NCBI RefSeq assembly: GCF_000092125.1 | Contig: NC_014213.1 | Coordinates: 62,001 to 126,000 of the forward strand | DNA: 64,000 nt | Reading direction: 5' to 3' | From: Allomeiothermus silvanus DSM 9946 | Lineage (GTDB): Bacteria > Deinococcota > Deinococci > Deinococcales > Thermaceae | Part shown: piece after piece, positions 1-6,734 of the stretch | Layout of the letters: every line of letters starts with the position of its first letter | Position numbering within the stretch: the stretch's first letter is position 1 | Position numbers and translations under genes: made by a program | The notes under the pieces: generated by a model | Database searches by the model: none | Seen by the model: the letters and a program-made list of their open reading frames with translations, nothing else | What the model was told of the DNA's origin: nothing

Positions 1-308
1 ACTGGGCCACGAACCATCTGGGGATGAGCGAAGAGAAGCGGGCGGAGTTAGAGCGGCAAGGATGGGGGATCGAAGTGTACCATCGGGGGCTCAAGCAGTG
101 CTGTGGGGTGGAGCGGGCCCAGGTGAGGAAGGCGGTCTCCATCCTGCGGCACCTCCTCCTGGCTTTGCGGGCCTTCCTCCGGCTGGAGGTCTACCGGCTG
201 CGCAGGGGGGTGAGCTGGTACGAGGCCAAGGCGTCCATTGTTCGCGAGGCAATACGAAGTTATCTCGCCCATCCCCTCCACATCCTTCAGCCAACTGCGT
301 AAGTCCTA
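1..308 (+). mobile_element. IS4/IS701-like element, 3' end only (window edge)
   Basis: The bases repeat, in the opposite orientation, the 3' part of the complete element at 17616-18707. The right terminal repeat (AACTGCGTAAGTCCTA) ends at 308 and matches the transposase-3' end of the full copy. The left part lies outside the window. Confidence 0.85.
3..302 (+). CDS. DDE transposase, C-terminal 99 residues (5' end outside window)
   Basis: An open frame enters from the window edge and stops at 302. Its residues match the C-terminal third of the 343-residue transposase at 17622-18653 wherever I compared them. It carries the part of the DDE domain with the YHRGLKQCC motif (the Y-R-E-like region of IS4-type enzymes) and the hydrophobic C-terminal helix. 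The internal ATG at 24 is not the real start because the frame is open through base 3. It is probably an intact gene cut only by the window. Confidence 0.8.
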   Translation, partial: WATNHLGMSEEKRAELERQGWGIEVYHRGLKQCCGVERAQVRKAVSILRHLLLALRAFLRLEVYRLRRGVSWYEAKASIVREAIRSYLAHPLHILQPTA

Positions 309-438
309 CTGCTATCACGTATTTTTAAAAGCACTGATTATAGAAGCGAGGGAACCGGGATAGATGGAGTCCGATGGTTAAGAAGCGCTCCGCGACGACT
401 CCCCGGACTTCTAGCCCAGCGAATCATCACTGGGCGTG

Positions 439-597
439 CTAGATAGATTTGAACTTGGCATAGCGGCTTACCCGGCGCAACTCCGCAAGCTGTGCCTTAG
501 AGGTCAGCAGGGTAAACCGCCCGTCTCGCCACGCCCAGTACTCCCATGCTACGCGGGACGTTGGGGCAATCAGGGAGATGTTGGTGTCAAAAACCAC
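439..597 (-). pseudogene. PIN-domain toxin, truncated after the first half
   Basis: The minus-strand frame opens with VVFDTNISLIAP, the first acidic motif of the PIN fold, and continues through WEYWAWRDGRFTLLTSKAQL, closely resembling the intact PIN toxin at 878-1297 (RAWRHGRFQLFTSRWQL). It then stops at 439 after about 52 residues, where the family has about 135. The later conserved Asp residues are missing, so nuclease activity is not expected. It starts inside the 3' end of the antitoxin at 570-827 (overlapping genes, probable GTG start at 597). The truncation lies about 130 bases from the IS end at 308. Confidence 0.7.
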
Positions 598-827
598 CCT
601 CGTCGCTTTTTGCGGGCTTGTCGTACGGCATCTACTGCCATTTGGACGGCTTGCTTCTCGCTAATCTTGCTGGCTTTGGCCCCAGGTTTACTTACCTCGG
701 CATCCCAATCCGATAGCTGTACGGCCTCATCTAGGCTTTTCTCTAGCTCCTTGACCCACTTGCGCCCCTTGGCCCGCTTGAAGGCCTCGAGCTTTTTACG
801 GATTGCTTCGGGTAAAGCCGTGGCCAT
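570..827 (-). CDS. Small antitoxin-like protein paired with a broken PIN toxin
   Basis: This 85-residue charged protein starts at ATG 827. It is rich in Lys/Arg/Glu with a helical C-terminal half (QAVQMAVDAVRQARKKRR). The C-terminal segment resembles the antitoxin at 1294-1515 (ARMMAVEAVHSARKAKK), and each is followed by an overlapping PIN gene, so I infer an antitoxin. The cognate toxin downstream is truncated, leaving an orphan. The bases around the start are nearly the same as those around the start of the second module. Confidence 0.65.
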   Translation of the reverse strand: MATALPEAIRKKLEAFKRAKGRKWVKELEKSLDEAVQLSDWDAEVSKPGAKASKISEKQAVQMAVDAVRQARKKRRGWFLTPTSP

Positions 828-841
828 ATCTTGAGGATAGC

Positions 842-877
842 ATGCCCCGACGCGCCAAAAGCGAAGGCTCCATCTTC
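842..877 (+). pseudogene. Integrase N-terminus remnant (copy 1)
   Basis: ATG 842 opens a plus-strand frame MPRRAKSEGSIF, typical of the first residues of phage-type tyrosine integrases, but the match ends after about 12 codons, where the toxin gene of the next module ends. The same fragment recurs at 1530. Confidence 0.45.
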
Positions 878-1297
878 TTAGAGAAGTTTCAGGGTAGCTT
901 CTGGCTTGAGGATTCGGGTGGTGGTGTTCCCAGTAAGCCTTTTCAGTGCGATGATATGTCGGTCATTGGTGCAAAGGATATGCGCCCCGGCTTGAAGTGC
1001 AATGGCGATAATCTTGTCGTCATCCGAATCCGCGAGCACGATGTGGCTTACATTTACCGGCTGTAAAACTGTGGCATGCGTTTTCAAGCGGTTGAGCAGC
1101 ACGTCGAATTTGGATTTGGCAATGTAGGCCTGGATCAGCTTGCTGGAACTTACTTGCTTGATTTCCTTGAGCTGCCACCTCGAGGTGAAAAGTTGGAATC
1201 GCCCATGTCGCCAAGCTCTGAGGATTTCGCGCTCAGGGGAAGGCTCCAGCAGCGCCACAACGAAAACGTTGGTATCCAGCACCAGGCGCAGTTTCAT
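878..1297 (-). CDS. PIN-domain toxin (VapC-like ribonuclease)
   Basis: 139 residues, the usual length for the 'putative toxin-antitoxin system toxin, PIN family' group. Acidic residues of the PIN active site are visible in order: LVLDTNVFV near residue 8, an internal Glu, ADSDDDKIIAIAL near 90-102, and CTNDRH near 110. Proteins of this fold are Mg-dependent RNases held inactive by the partner antitoxin. The start codon overlaps the antitoxin stop (ATGA at 1294-1297), so the pair is co-transcribed. All key acidic positions look intact. Confidence 0.85.
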   Translation of the reverse strand: MKLRLVLDTNVFVVALLEPSPEREILRAWRHGRFQLFTSRWQLKEIKQVSSSKLIQAYIAKSKFDVLLNRLKTHATVLQPVNVSHIVLADSDDDKIIAIALQAGAHILCTNDRHIIALKRLTGNTTTRILKPEATLKLL

Positions 1298-1515
1298 TTT
1301 TTGGCTTTGCGTGCCGAATGCACCGCCTCTACCGCCATCATCCTTGCGGTTTTTAGGTTTTGCTTTTTGGGGTTAGGGCTGTCTAGCATTTTTTCAAACT
1401 CGTCATCTGGGTCAGGGATGAGTTTAAGGATGACTTGGCTGGGGGTCATCTTGCGGCTCTTGCTGATTTGCTCGAGCCGCTCAAGGGCTGCTTTGGAAAG
1501 TTTGAGCGTAGCCAT
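1294..1515 (-). CDS. Antitoxin of the PIN toxin module
   Basis: 73 residues from ATG 1515 (a longer frame extends upstream but its first codons lie in the integrase-like remnant). The N-terminus MATLKLSKAALERLEQISK looks like a short beta strand followed by a helix, as in ribbon-helix-helix DNA-binding antitoxins, and the C-terminus is basic. Its stop overlaps the toxin start. Family assignment rests mainly on gene order and size. Autoregulation of the operon is the family norm and was not shown here. Confidence 0.75.
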   Translation of the reverse strand: MATLKLSKAALERLEQISKSRKMTPSQVILKLIPDPDDEFEKMLDSPNPKKQNLKTARMMAVEAVHSARKAKK

Positions 1516-1565
1516 ATCTTGAGGATAACATGCCCCGACGCGCGAAAAGCGAAGGCTCCATCTTC
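1511..1565. repeat. Duplicated TA upstream region (partner at 822-880)
   Basis: The bases from the antitoxin start codon through the ATGCCCCGACGCG segment occur almost unchanged at 822-880. The repeat includes the divergent integrase-like start, so the unit duplicated was larger than the TA genes. Confidence 0.8.
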
Positions 1566-1646
1566 CAGCGCAAGGGCGGAGGTCCACCCTCATTGCTGAA
1601 CCTTAAGCCTTGGGAAGCGGACCCGCTGACATCCTCCCTGGACTGA
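1530..1646 (+). pseudogene. Integrase N-terminus remnant (copy 2)
   Basis: Frame starting MPRRAKSEGSIFQRKGG, the beginning of many phage-type tyrosine integrases, then degenerating to a stop near 1646. No core-binding or catalytic domain follows on this strand. Confidence 0.45.
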
Positions 1647-1660
1647 AGTCCTTGTCATTA
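1627..1660 (-). mobile_element. Probable IS200/IS605 end (subterminal hairpin)
   Basis: TGACATCCTCCC followed by the small hairpin GGACT-GA-AGTCC resembles the right-end signature seen at 10097-10125 (TGACATCCTCCCCG plus hairpin). Only the end is recognisable; no transposase or TnpB domain could be read beside it. Confidence 0.4.
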
Positions 1661-1862
1661 CCCACATCTCAACCCTGTATGGTTCGAGACGATGGAACTG
1701 CATCCCGAGGATCCGGTTCCATGGGCCAGCGGAGGCCGGGCTGGGCGACGCACCACGGGTAAAACGGGCCGAGGGTATGGCCGCGGCCATGCTTCGGGCC
1801 CCGGGGGAGAGCCTACCCCTGAGTACCGGCATCGCCGGGCCGCCGAAGCGGCTCCACTGGGG

Positions 1863-1997
1863 ACCAAGAGCGCCAAGGCCGCTCGGGAGGTGCTGGCCTA
1901 CCTGGAGACCTCGAGGCAGCAGGGGCGTGAGCTGTTGGACCGGCTCATCGCCGAAAGCCAGGCGCTCGGCCTCGACCGTCCGCACGCCAAAGACTAG
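1863..1997 (+). other. Unrecognised coding-like fragment
   Basis: The last about 44 codons of a frame ending at 1997 (AREVLAYLETSRQQGRELL and onward) look like a helical protein, while the upstream part of the frame (1692-1860) is low-complexity and probably not coding. I do not recognise it. It is likely the tail of a decayed mobile gene, overlapping the recombinase remnant by a few bases in a tail-to-tail arrangement. Confidence 0.25.
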
Positions 1998-2315
1998 AAC
2001 ACCTCCGGCAGCGCCCTGGCGGCCTCCTCCAGGCGCTTCCTGGAGACGTGCACGTAGATCTGGGTGGTGGCGATGGAGGCGTGGCCCAAGAGTTCCTTCA
2101 CCTCGTCGATCCCCCGCCCGGCCTCCATCAGCGCCGAGGCGTAGGAGTGGCGCAGCTTGTGGGGGGTGAGCCGGGCCCAGTCCTTGAGCCCCGCCCGCCG
2201 CGCCACCCGCTTGAGCATGGCCTGCACCGTGCGGGCCGGGAAGGGCTTCCTCCAGCTCCAGGTAGCGGCGGAAGCAGTGGAGGAGCTCGGCGTGGGGGTC
2301 TTGCGCAGTTCCCAT
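1994..2315 (-). pseudogene. Tyrosine recombinase (XerD-like), internal deletion and frameshift
   Basis: The frame from about 2315 encodes a short N-terminal piece (LLHCFRRYLELEEAL). A shift into the frame ending at 1994 then gives the C-terminal catalytic domain: TPHKLRHSYASALMEAG (catalytic H-x-x-R) and LLGHASIATTQIYVHVS (H and nucleophile Tyr). The middle (the rest of the core-binding domain and the first catalytic Arg region, roughly 150-200 residues) is missing, so it cannot be active. It follows a VapC stop at 2318 directly on the same strand. Confidence 0.75.
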
Positions 2316-2317
2316 GT

Positions 2318-2755
2318 TCAACCCTCCGCAAACGCGGGAACGGGCACGGTGGGCACCAGCCCCCAGGCCACCCGGTAGAGCCTGCGGTCCAGGGTGAAGA
2401 AGCGCCCCCTCTCCTGCTTTTCCCGGAGCCAGGCGAAGGAGGCGAGCTGGAGGGCGTCCGCCCCCCTCAAGGGATGCTCCTCAACCAGGGCGCCAGCCAG
2501 CTGGACCCCGGGGAGGCTCAGGGGAACCCGAAGGAAGGAAGGCCAGTCGGCCCGGAAAGCGGCGCTCAGAGAGGTCTGGCGCCGCGAGGTGAGGGCCCTT
2601 CCCCGGCGCAGGGCGTGGAAGGCGGCCAGGGTCTCCACGTAGGCCAGGTGGGAGGCGGCGAGGAGCGCACCCGGGCGCTGGGCCAGGTCCACCGCCCACC
2701 CAAAGGGGTCCTCCGGCTCCAGATAGTACAGGCGCACCAGGACGCTGGTGTCCAG
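2318..2755 (-). CDS. VapC-like PIN toxin with unclear start codon
   Basis: The PIN fold begins LFLDTSVLVRLYYLEPED, whose Asp (codon 2752-2750) is the first metal ligand. Later EEHPLRGADALQLASF supplies the second acidic cluster and FFTLDRRLYRVAW the last Asp. The only standard start in frame near the 5' end (GTG 2737) lies after the first catalytic Asp, so translation may begin at a non-standard codon (CTG 2755 or slightly upstream), coupled to the antitoxin stop at 2766. Either the start is unusual or the toxin has lost its start and is silent. Confidence 0.7.
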   Translation of the reverse strand: MDTSVLVRLYYLEPEDPFGWAVDLAQRPGALLAASHLAYVETLAAFHALRRGRALTSRRQTSLSAAFRADWPSFLRVPLSLPGVQLAGALVEEHPLRGADALQLASFAWLREKQERGRFFTLDRRLYRVAWGLVPTVPVPAFAEG

Positions 2756-2765
2756 GAAGAGTGGC

Positions 2766-2942
2766 TCAGCGCCGGAGGTCTTGGAGGACGGCGTCCAGGG
2801 GGACCCCCTTCCCTTGGCCGCGCCAGGGCTTGAGTCGAGGCTTGGGCCCTTCCGGGGGCTCCAGCGCTACCGCCTCCGCCAGGCGCCGCCATTCGGGCGC
2901 CTTGAGAAGGGTCTTCAAACGGGCCTCCTTGGTCTTGGACAT
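2766..2942 (-). CDS. Small antitoxin (58 aa) upstream of VapC
   Basis: ATG 2942 opens a 58-codon frame beginning MSKTKEARLKTLLKAPEWRR and ending VPLDAVLQDLRR. It sits directly upstream of the VapC frame, the stop lies within a few bases of the toxin start, and the composition (basic helix, Pro-rich linker, acidic/hydrophobic tail) fits small VapB-type antitoxins. It is short enough to be missed by length cut-offs. Identification is by position and character, not by a strong motif. Confidence 0.65.
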   Translation of the reverse strand: MSKTKEARLKTLLKAPEWRRLAEAVALEPPEGPKPRLKPWRGQGKGVPLDAVLQDLRR

Positions 2943-3191
2943 GGCTCCATCCTACCTTCCCGGGAAAGGGTGTCCTCGAGGGCCCCCGCCCTCGGGACAA
3001 GTTTACTTTGGCGCAATATCATAGCGGCACCGGGACCGCAGGGAAGCCCCGTCCTGAAGGGAAGAACGCCGGTCGGGGAGGGCTTGCCTGCCGCCCGGTG
3101 ACGTTGCGACAAAAGGGGCGGGGTTGCGACAGATCATGCCTTTACACGGGGTGGGAAGTACGCCTGAACGGTACAGGAGGCGAAGCGCCAC

Positions 3192-3255
3192 CGATGGGGG
3201 GTCGTGCCGTGTTCAATCTGGGCTAAAGACCAAGTTTGGTGAGACCCCCCCACTT
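3192..3255. repeat. Imperfect inverted repeat 1 in the 2.9-3.6 kb gene-free stretch
   Basis: GGGGGGTC (from about 3194) pairs with GACCCCCC (about 3243-3250), and the interior holds TTCAATCTGGGCT, also found in the next palindrome. Apart from this pair of palindromes and the GntR promoter, I see no gene in 2943-3578. Confidence 0.55.
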
Positions 3256-3290
3256 CCGCTCCTGCCAGCCCCCGCCCCGGGGAAAAGGGT

Positions 3291-3346
3291 GGGGTCGTAC
3301 TAGCCTCAATCTGGGCTTAAGCCTAGATTCAATGTAGTACAACCCC
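3291..3346. repeat. 56-bp near-perfect palindrome
   Basis: Arms 3291-3318 and 3319-3346 are complementary at 22 of 28 positions with no loop. The centre is GGCTTAAGCC, flanked by AATCT/AGATT and GTACTA/TAGTAC and closed by GGGGT/ACCCC. It lies between two divergently transcribed units, so it is not an ordinary terminator for either. Confidence 0.75.
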
Positions 3347-3578
3347 CCCTCTTCGGCTCCGGCCAACTCATCTTCTAAGAGGATTTATCATAAAACGCTC
3401 AAAAACAGGGTGGCAAGCTCATGCCGGCGATGTGTAATTATGCCGTAATTATGAGAGGCGTTTTTGCGATAACCATCGCATTTGGCAGAGGAATGACGTT
3501 TTGCGACTCTATCAAGTAGTCCGATACGCGGAAGGGTGCCTGGGCGGAAGGGGTCTACGCAAGCAGGTTTACACGGAG

Positions 3579-3606
3579 TTGACAGGGAGAAGGGCTTTGG
3601 TATACA
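3579..3606 (+). promoter_or_regulatory. Sigma-70-type promoter of the GntR/CoA-transferase operon
   Basis: TTGACA (3579-3584), 16-base spacer, TATACA (3601-3606), about 27 bases before the GTG start at 3633. The strong -35 box and the position support it. Confidence 0.7.
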
Positions 3607-3622
3607 AGTTTGGTGTACCAAA
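3597..3622 (+). promoter_or_regulatory. Probable GntR-family operator overlapping the -10
   Basis: Two adjoining imperfect palindromes, TTGGTATACAA and TTGGTGTACCAA, cover the -10 box and the likely transcription start. FadR/VanR-type GntR regulators bind T-G-T/G-T-n-ACCA-like sites, so autoregulation by the adjacent gene is a fair inference. Confidence 0.5.
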
Positions 3623-3632
3623 AGGGGGTGCT

Positions 3633-4193
3633 GTGGTCGCTTCGCAGACCGACGAGGCTTATCGAGAGATGCGTAGCCGCATCCTGACTCTTAGGCTCCG
3701 GCCTGGGGAGGCCATGAGCGAGCGGCGGTTGGAGGAACTCCTCAGGGTCTCCCGTACCCCCATCCGCGCCGCCCTGGAACGCCTGGCTCAAGAGGGCTTG
3801 GTGCGCCGCGAGGGGCGGGGCTACCGGGTGGCCCCCATTGATCTGGACGAGCTGGCGGAGGCCTTTAGTCTCCGGGCGGTCCTCGAGGCCACGGCGGCGC
3901 GCTGGGCTGCGGCCCGCCGTCTCCAGGAGGCCCCGGAGGCCCAGGCCCTCCTGGAGCGCCTGGAGGGGGTGGCGGACCTCGACGCCGAGCTAGCCTTGGC
4001 CACGGAGTTCCACCTGGCCTTGGCCCGGCTTTCGGAAAACCGCTTCCTGGTGGAGGCCCTCTCCCGCCTGCTTCCCCAGATCTACCGGGCCCGCTTCGTG
4101 GAAGCTCTCTCCCCCGAGGGCCGGGCCCAGGCCCACCGGGAGCACCGGCGCATCCTGGACCTCATCCTCCTGGGCGAGGGGGAGGAGGCGGCC
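3633..4193 (+). pseudogene. GntR-family (FCD) regulator, 5' part, interrupted by IS3 element
   Basis: GTG 3633 is chosen because the promoter and operator occupy the upstream in-frame codons; a G-rich Shine-Dalgarno lies at 3623-3628. The first about 70 residues form the GntR winged helix (MSERRLEELLRVSRTPIRAA). An FCD ligand domain follows (FSLRAVLEATAARWAA, then HREHRRILDLILLGE). The frame is cut after codon 187 at 4193 by an insertion element. The remaining 34 residues lie at 5431-5535. Removal of the element and one copy of the GCC target repeat restores one 221-residue frame, so the insertion is recent. Its targets are presumably the CoA-transferase/ABC genes downstream. Confidence 0.85.
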
Positions 4194-4263
4194 TGAAGTG
4201 CTGCCCCAAATTTGGACCACCCCAAGAGAGAGACCGAGGGGTGTAGCCTGAAGGGGTAGCGAG

Positions 4264-4551
4264 ATGCGCAGGTGGTCAGCGAAGGAAAAGGTAAAAATTG
4301 TGTTGGAGGTCTTGTCGGGTCAAAGGACCGTGGCCGAAGCCTGCCGAGCTCACGAGGTCGCAGAGTCCGTGCTCTACAGGTGGCAACGGGCGTTCTTGGA
4401 TAACGCCCATGCCGCCTTCTCCCATAGCTGCGCAGAACAAGAGGCCCGCGTCCGCGAACTGGAACGCTTGGTCGGCCAGATGGCCCTGGAGCTGGAGGTC
4501 CTAAAAAAAGCCTCGGGACTCTACCGGCAAAGGAAAGGCGGGAGCTGGTGA
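4264..4551 (+). CDS. IS3 transposase OrfA (helix-turn-helix)
   Basis: 95 residues beginning MRRWSAKEKVKIVLEVLSG. It contains the IS3 OrfA helix-turn-helix (TVAEACRAHEVAESVLYRW) and a C-terminal leucine-rich coiled coil (ELERLVGQMALELEVLKK). A run of seven A residues (4503-4509, read CTA AAA AAA GCC) is a good slippery site for a -1 shift into orfB about 40 bases before the orfA stop, which would make the OrfAB fusion transposase as in other IS3 elements. Confidence 0.85.
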   Translation: MRRWSAKEKVKIVLEVLSGQRTVAEACRAHEVAESVLYRWQRAFLDNAHAAFSHSCAEQEARVRELERLVGQMALELEVLKKASGLYRQRKGGSW

Positions 4552-5387
4552 TGGCCCTCAAGGAGGCCTATCCCCTCCGCCTGCTGTGCCGGGCCCTTGG
4601 GGTGCCCCGGAGCACCCTCTACTACCGGTCTAAGGGTCCCAATCCCGAGGAGGCGGTCCTCCGAGGCCGCTTGCGGGAGCTGGCGGGGGCCTGGCCCCGG
4701 TATGGATACCGGCGCCTCGCCGCTCTCTTGCGGGGGGAGGGCTTCGGGGTGGGGGAGAAGCGGGTGCGCTCCCTGATGCGGAGGGAAGGCCTGCTCCTTA
4801 CCCGGAAGCCCCTCAAGCCCAGGACCACTCTCCCGGAAGAGCTTCTCCCGGAGGGGGTGCCCAACCTTCTGCTGGGGCTTGAGGTGACCGGCTTCCACCA
4901 GGTGTGGGTGGCGGACCTGAGCTACGTGGTCCTGGGGGAGGGGGTGGCCTACCTGGCGGTGGTGATGGACCTCCACACCCGCAAGATCCTGGGGGTGGCC
5001 CTGGGGCCGAGGCTGTCCCAGGGGCTTGCTCTTGCGGCGCTGGAGATGGCCCTTAGGGAGGGATGCCCCGAGGTGCACCATTCGGACCGGGGGGTGCAGT
5101 ACACCTCCAGGGCCTATGTGGAGCGGCTTTTGGGGCTAGGGGTGAGGCTGAGCTACGCGGGGACGGGGAGGCCCTGGGAGAACGGGCACGCGGAGCGGCT
5201 GATCCGGACCGTCAAGGAGGAGTGGGTGGACCTGCGGGAGTACCGGACTCTGGAGGAGGCGCGGGCGTCGGTGGAGGCGTTCGTCTTTGAGGTGTACAAC
5301 CGCAAGCGTCCGCACTCGGCCTTGGGGTACCTGACGCCTGAAGCTTTTGTGGACAGCCTGTTGAAAGGGGGTGGGAGCCCTGACTAA
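4548..5387 (+). CDS. IS3 transposase OrfB (DDE integrase)
   Basis: 279 residues with an N-terminal HTH_21-type segment (LLCRALGVPRSTLYYR) and an rve integrase core. The catalytic triad is visible: HQVWVADLSYV (D), VHHSDRGVQYTS (D), WENGHAERLIRTVKEEW (E). GTG 4548 overlaps the orfA stop, but the productive form is probably the frameshift fusion. All catalytic residues are present, so the element may be active. Confidence 0.9.
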   Translation: MMALKEAYPLRLLCRALGVPRSTLYYRSKGPNPEEAVLRGRLRELAGAWPRYGYRRLAALLRGEGFGVGEKRVRSLMRREGLLLTRKPLKPRTTLPEELLPEGVPNLLLGLEVTGFHQVWVADLSYVVLGEGVAYLAVVMDLHTRKILGVALGPRLSQGLALAALEMALREGCPEVHHSDRGVQYTSRAYVERLLGLGVRLSYAGTGRPWENGHAERLIRTVKEEWVDLREYRTLEEARASVEAFVFEVYNRKRPHSALGYLTPEAFVDSLLKGGGSPD

Positions 5388-5430
5388 ACTGACCGGTGAG
5401 GTGGTGCAAATTTAGGGGCGCAGTACAGCC

Positions 5431-5535
5431 CGCCTCGTCACGGCCCACCTGGAGCGGGCCTACCTGCGCCTGCGGGAAGGCCTGGAGCGGAGTTACCGGG
5501 GCCTCCTCGCCCTGGGGGCGGAGGTGCGGCGGTGA
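5431..5535 (+). pseudogene. GntR-family regulator, 3' part after the IS3 element
   Basis: The codons read ARLVTAHLERAYLRL and so on, typical of the last FCD helix, and stop at 5535. It continues exactly the frame broken at 4193. The stop overlaps the GTG start of the CoA-transferase (GTGA at 5532), showing that the regulator was the first gene of the operon. Confidence 0.85.
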
Positions 5536-6734
5536 GGGCCTTGGAGGGCATCCGGGTCTTGGAGCTCGGCCAGTTCATTGCCGCCCCCTTCGCGGGCCAG
5601 CTCCTCGCCGACCACGGGGCCGAGGTGATCAAGGTGGAGCCCCCGGAGGGCGACCCTATGCGCCAGTGGGGGATCCAGCTGAAGGAGGGGCAGTCCCTGT
5701 GGTGGCCGGTCATCGCCCGCAACAAGAAGAGCGTGGTCCTGGACCTGCGCCACCCCCATGGGCGGGCTCTTGCCCGGAGGCTCGCCCTGGCCTCGGACGT
5801 CCTCCTGGAGAACTTCCGCCCCGGGGTCTTGGAGAGGCTCGGCCTGGACCCCAGGAGCCTCCTGGAGGAGAAGCCCTCCCTCGTCGTGGCCCGCATCAGC
5901 GGCTTCGGCCAGGAGGGGCCGTACCGGGACCGGGCAGGCTTCGGCAGCGTGGCCGAGGCCATGGGGGGGCTGCGCCACCTGGTGGGCTTCCCCGACCGGC
6001 CCCCTCCCCGGGCGGGCCTTTCTCTCGGGGATACCCTGGCCGGCCTCTTCGCCGCCTTCGGGGTCCTGGCCGCCTTGAGGGTGCGGGAGCGGACCGGAAG
6101 GGGACAGGTCGTGGACATGGCCCTCACCGACGCGGTGATCGCCGCTTTGGAGAGCGTCCTCACCGAGTACAGCGCCACGGGAAGGGTGCGGGAACGCACG
6201 GGGAATACCTTGCCTGGCCTGGCCCCCTCCAACCTCTACCCCACCCGGGACGGCCGCTACCTCCAGATCGGGGCCAACGCCGATGGGCCCTTTTCTCGCC
6301 TCTGCCAGGCCATGGGCCGCCCCGAGCTGGCGGAAGACCCCCGCTACGCCACCCACCGGGCCCGGGGGGCGCACCAGGCGGAGCTGGACGAGCTCATCGC
6401 GGCCTGGACCCAGGAGCATGCCTTGGAGGAGCTGGACCGCCTCCTCGCCCGCCACGGGGTGCCCGCAGGGCCGGTGAACACCGCCAAGGAGGTGGCGGAA
6501 GACCCCCACTTCCGGGCCCGGGGAGCGGTGGTGGAGGTAGAGACCCCCTTGGGCCGTCTCCTCATGCAGGGGGTGGTGCCCAGGCTCTCGGAAACCCCCG
6601 GGGGGATCGCCTGGGCTGGCCCCTCCCTGGGAGTCCACACCCGGGAGATCCTGGAGGAGGTCTTGGGCCTAGGGGAGGAGGCCTGGGCCGAGCTGGTGGC
6701 GGAAAGGGTGGTGGCATGGGCGGAGAGGGCGTAG
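5532..6734 (+). CDS. CaiB/BaiF-type (class III) CoA-transferase
   Basis: 400 residues, normal family length. Recognisable blocks: LEGIRVLELGQFIAAPFAG at the N-terminus, GAEVIKVEPPEGDP, NKKSVVLDLRHP, a conserved LLENFRPGVLERLGL segment, and the C-terminal GVPAGPVNTAKEVAEDPHF. Members move CoA between a CoA thioester donor and a carboxylic acid through an aspartyl intermediate. The acceptor cannot be read from the sequence. Four downstream genes overlap or abut (ATPase, permease, binding protein, HMG-CoA-lyase-like protein), so the acceptor is probably the imported acid. A GTG start is used. Confidence 0.9.
   Translation: MRALEGIRVLELGQFIAAPFAGQLLADHGAEVIKVEPPEGDPMRQWGIQLKEGQSLWWPVIARNKKSVVLDLRHPHGRALARRLALASDVLLENFRPGVLERLGLDPRSLLEEKPSLVVARISGFGQEGPYRDRAGFGSVAEAMGGLRHLVGFPDRPPPRAGLSLGDTLAGLFAAFGVLAALRVRERTGRGQVVDMALTDAVIAALESVLTEYSATGRVRERTGNTLPGLAPSNLYPTRDGRYLQIGANADGPFSRLCQAMGRPELAEDPRYATHRARGAHQAELDELIAAWTQEHALEELDRLLARHGVPAGPVNTAKEVAEDPHFRARGAVVEVETPLGRLLMQGVVPRLSETPGGIAWAGPSLGVHTREILEEVLGLGEEAWAELVAERVVAWAERA

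Larger units (their letters stand above)
4194..5427 (+). mobile_element. Complete IS3-family insertion sequence
   Basis: The element runs from a terminal TG (4194) to a terminal CA (5427). The two 25-base ends are inverted repeats matching at about 19 positions (shared core around CCCC-AAATTTG-ACC). It is flanked by a 3-bp direct repeat GCC (4191-4193 and 5428-5430). It carries orfA and orfB in the IS3 arrangement. Confidence 0.9.

Noticed and set aside
1692-1862. Plus-strand ORF start at 1692
   Set aside because: This part overlaps the IS200/605 end and is Gly/Arg-rich low-complexity; only the later codons look coding.
3100-3140. GTTGCGACA repeated twice, considered as a CRISPR remnant
   Set aside because: Only two short copies, unequal spacing and no match with the array repeat.
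3501-3632. N-terminal extension of the GntR regulator from 3501
   Set aside because: It covers the -35, -10 and operator sequences and has no GntR similarity; GTG 3633 fits the family start.
5396-6715. Long frame upstream of the ABC ATPase start, continuous with it
   Set aside because: It lies across the CoA-transferase gene in another frame and has Pro/Gly/Arg-rich shadow composition; the true ATPase begins near 6716 at the end of the CoA-transferase.
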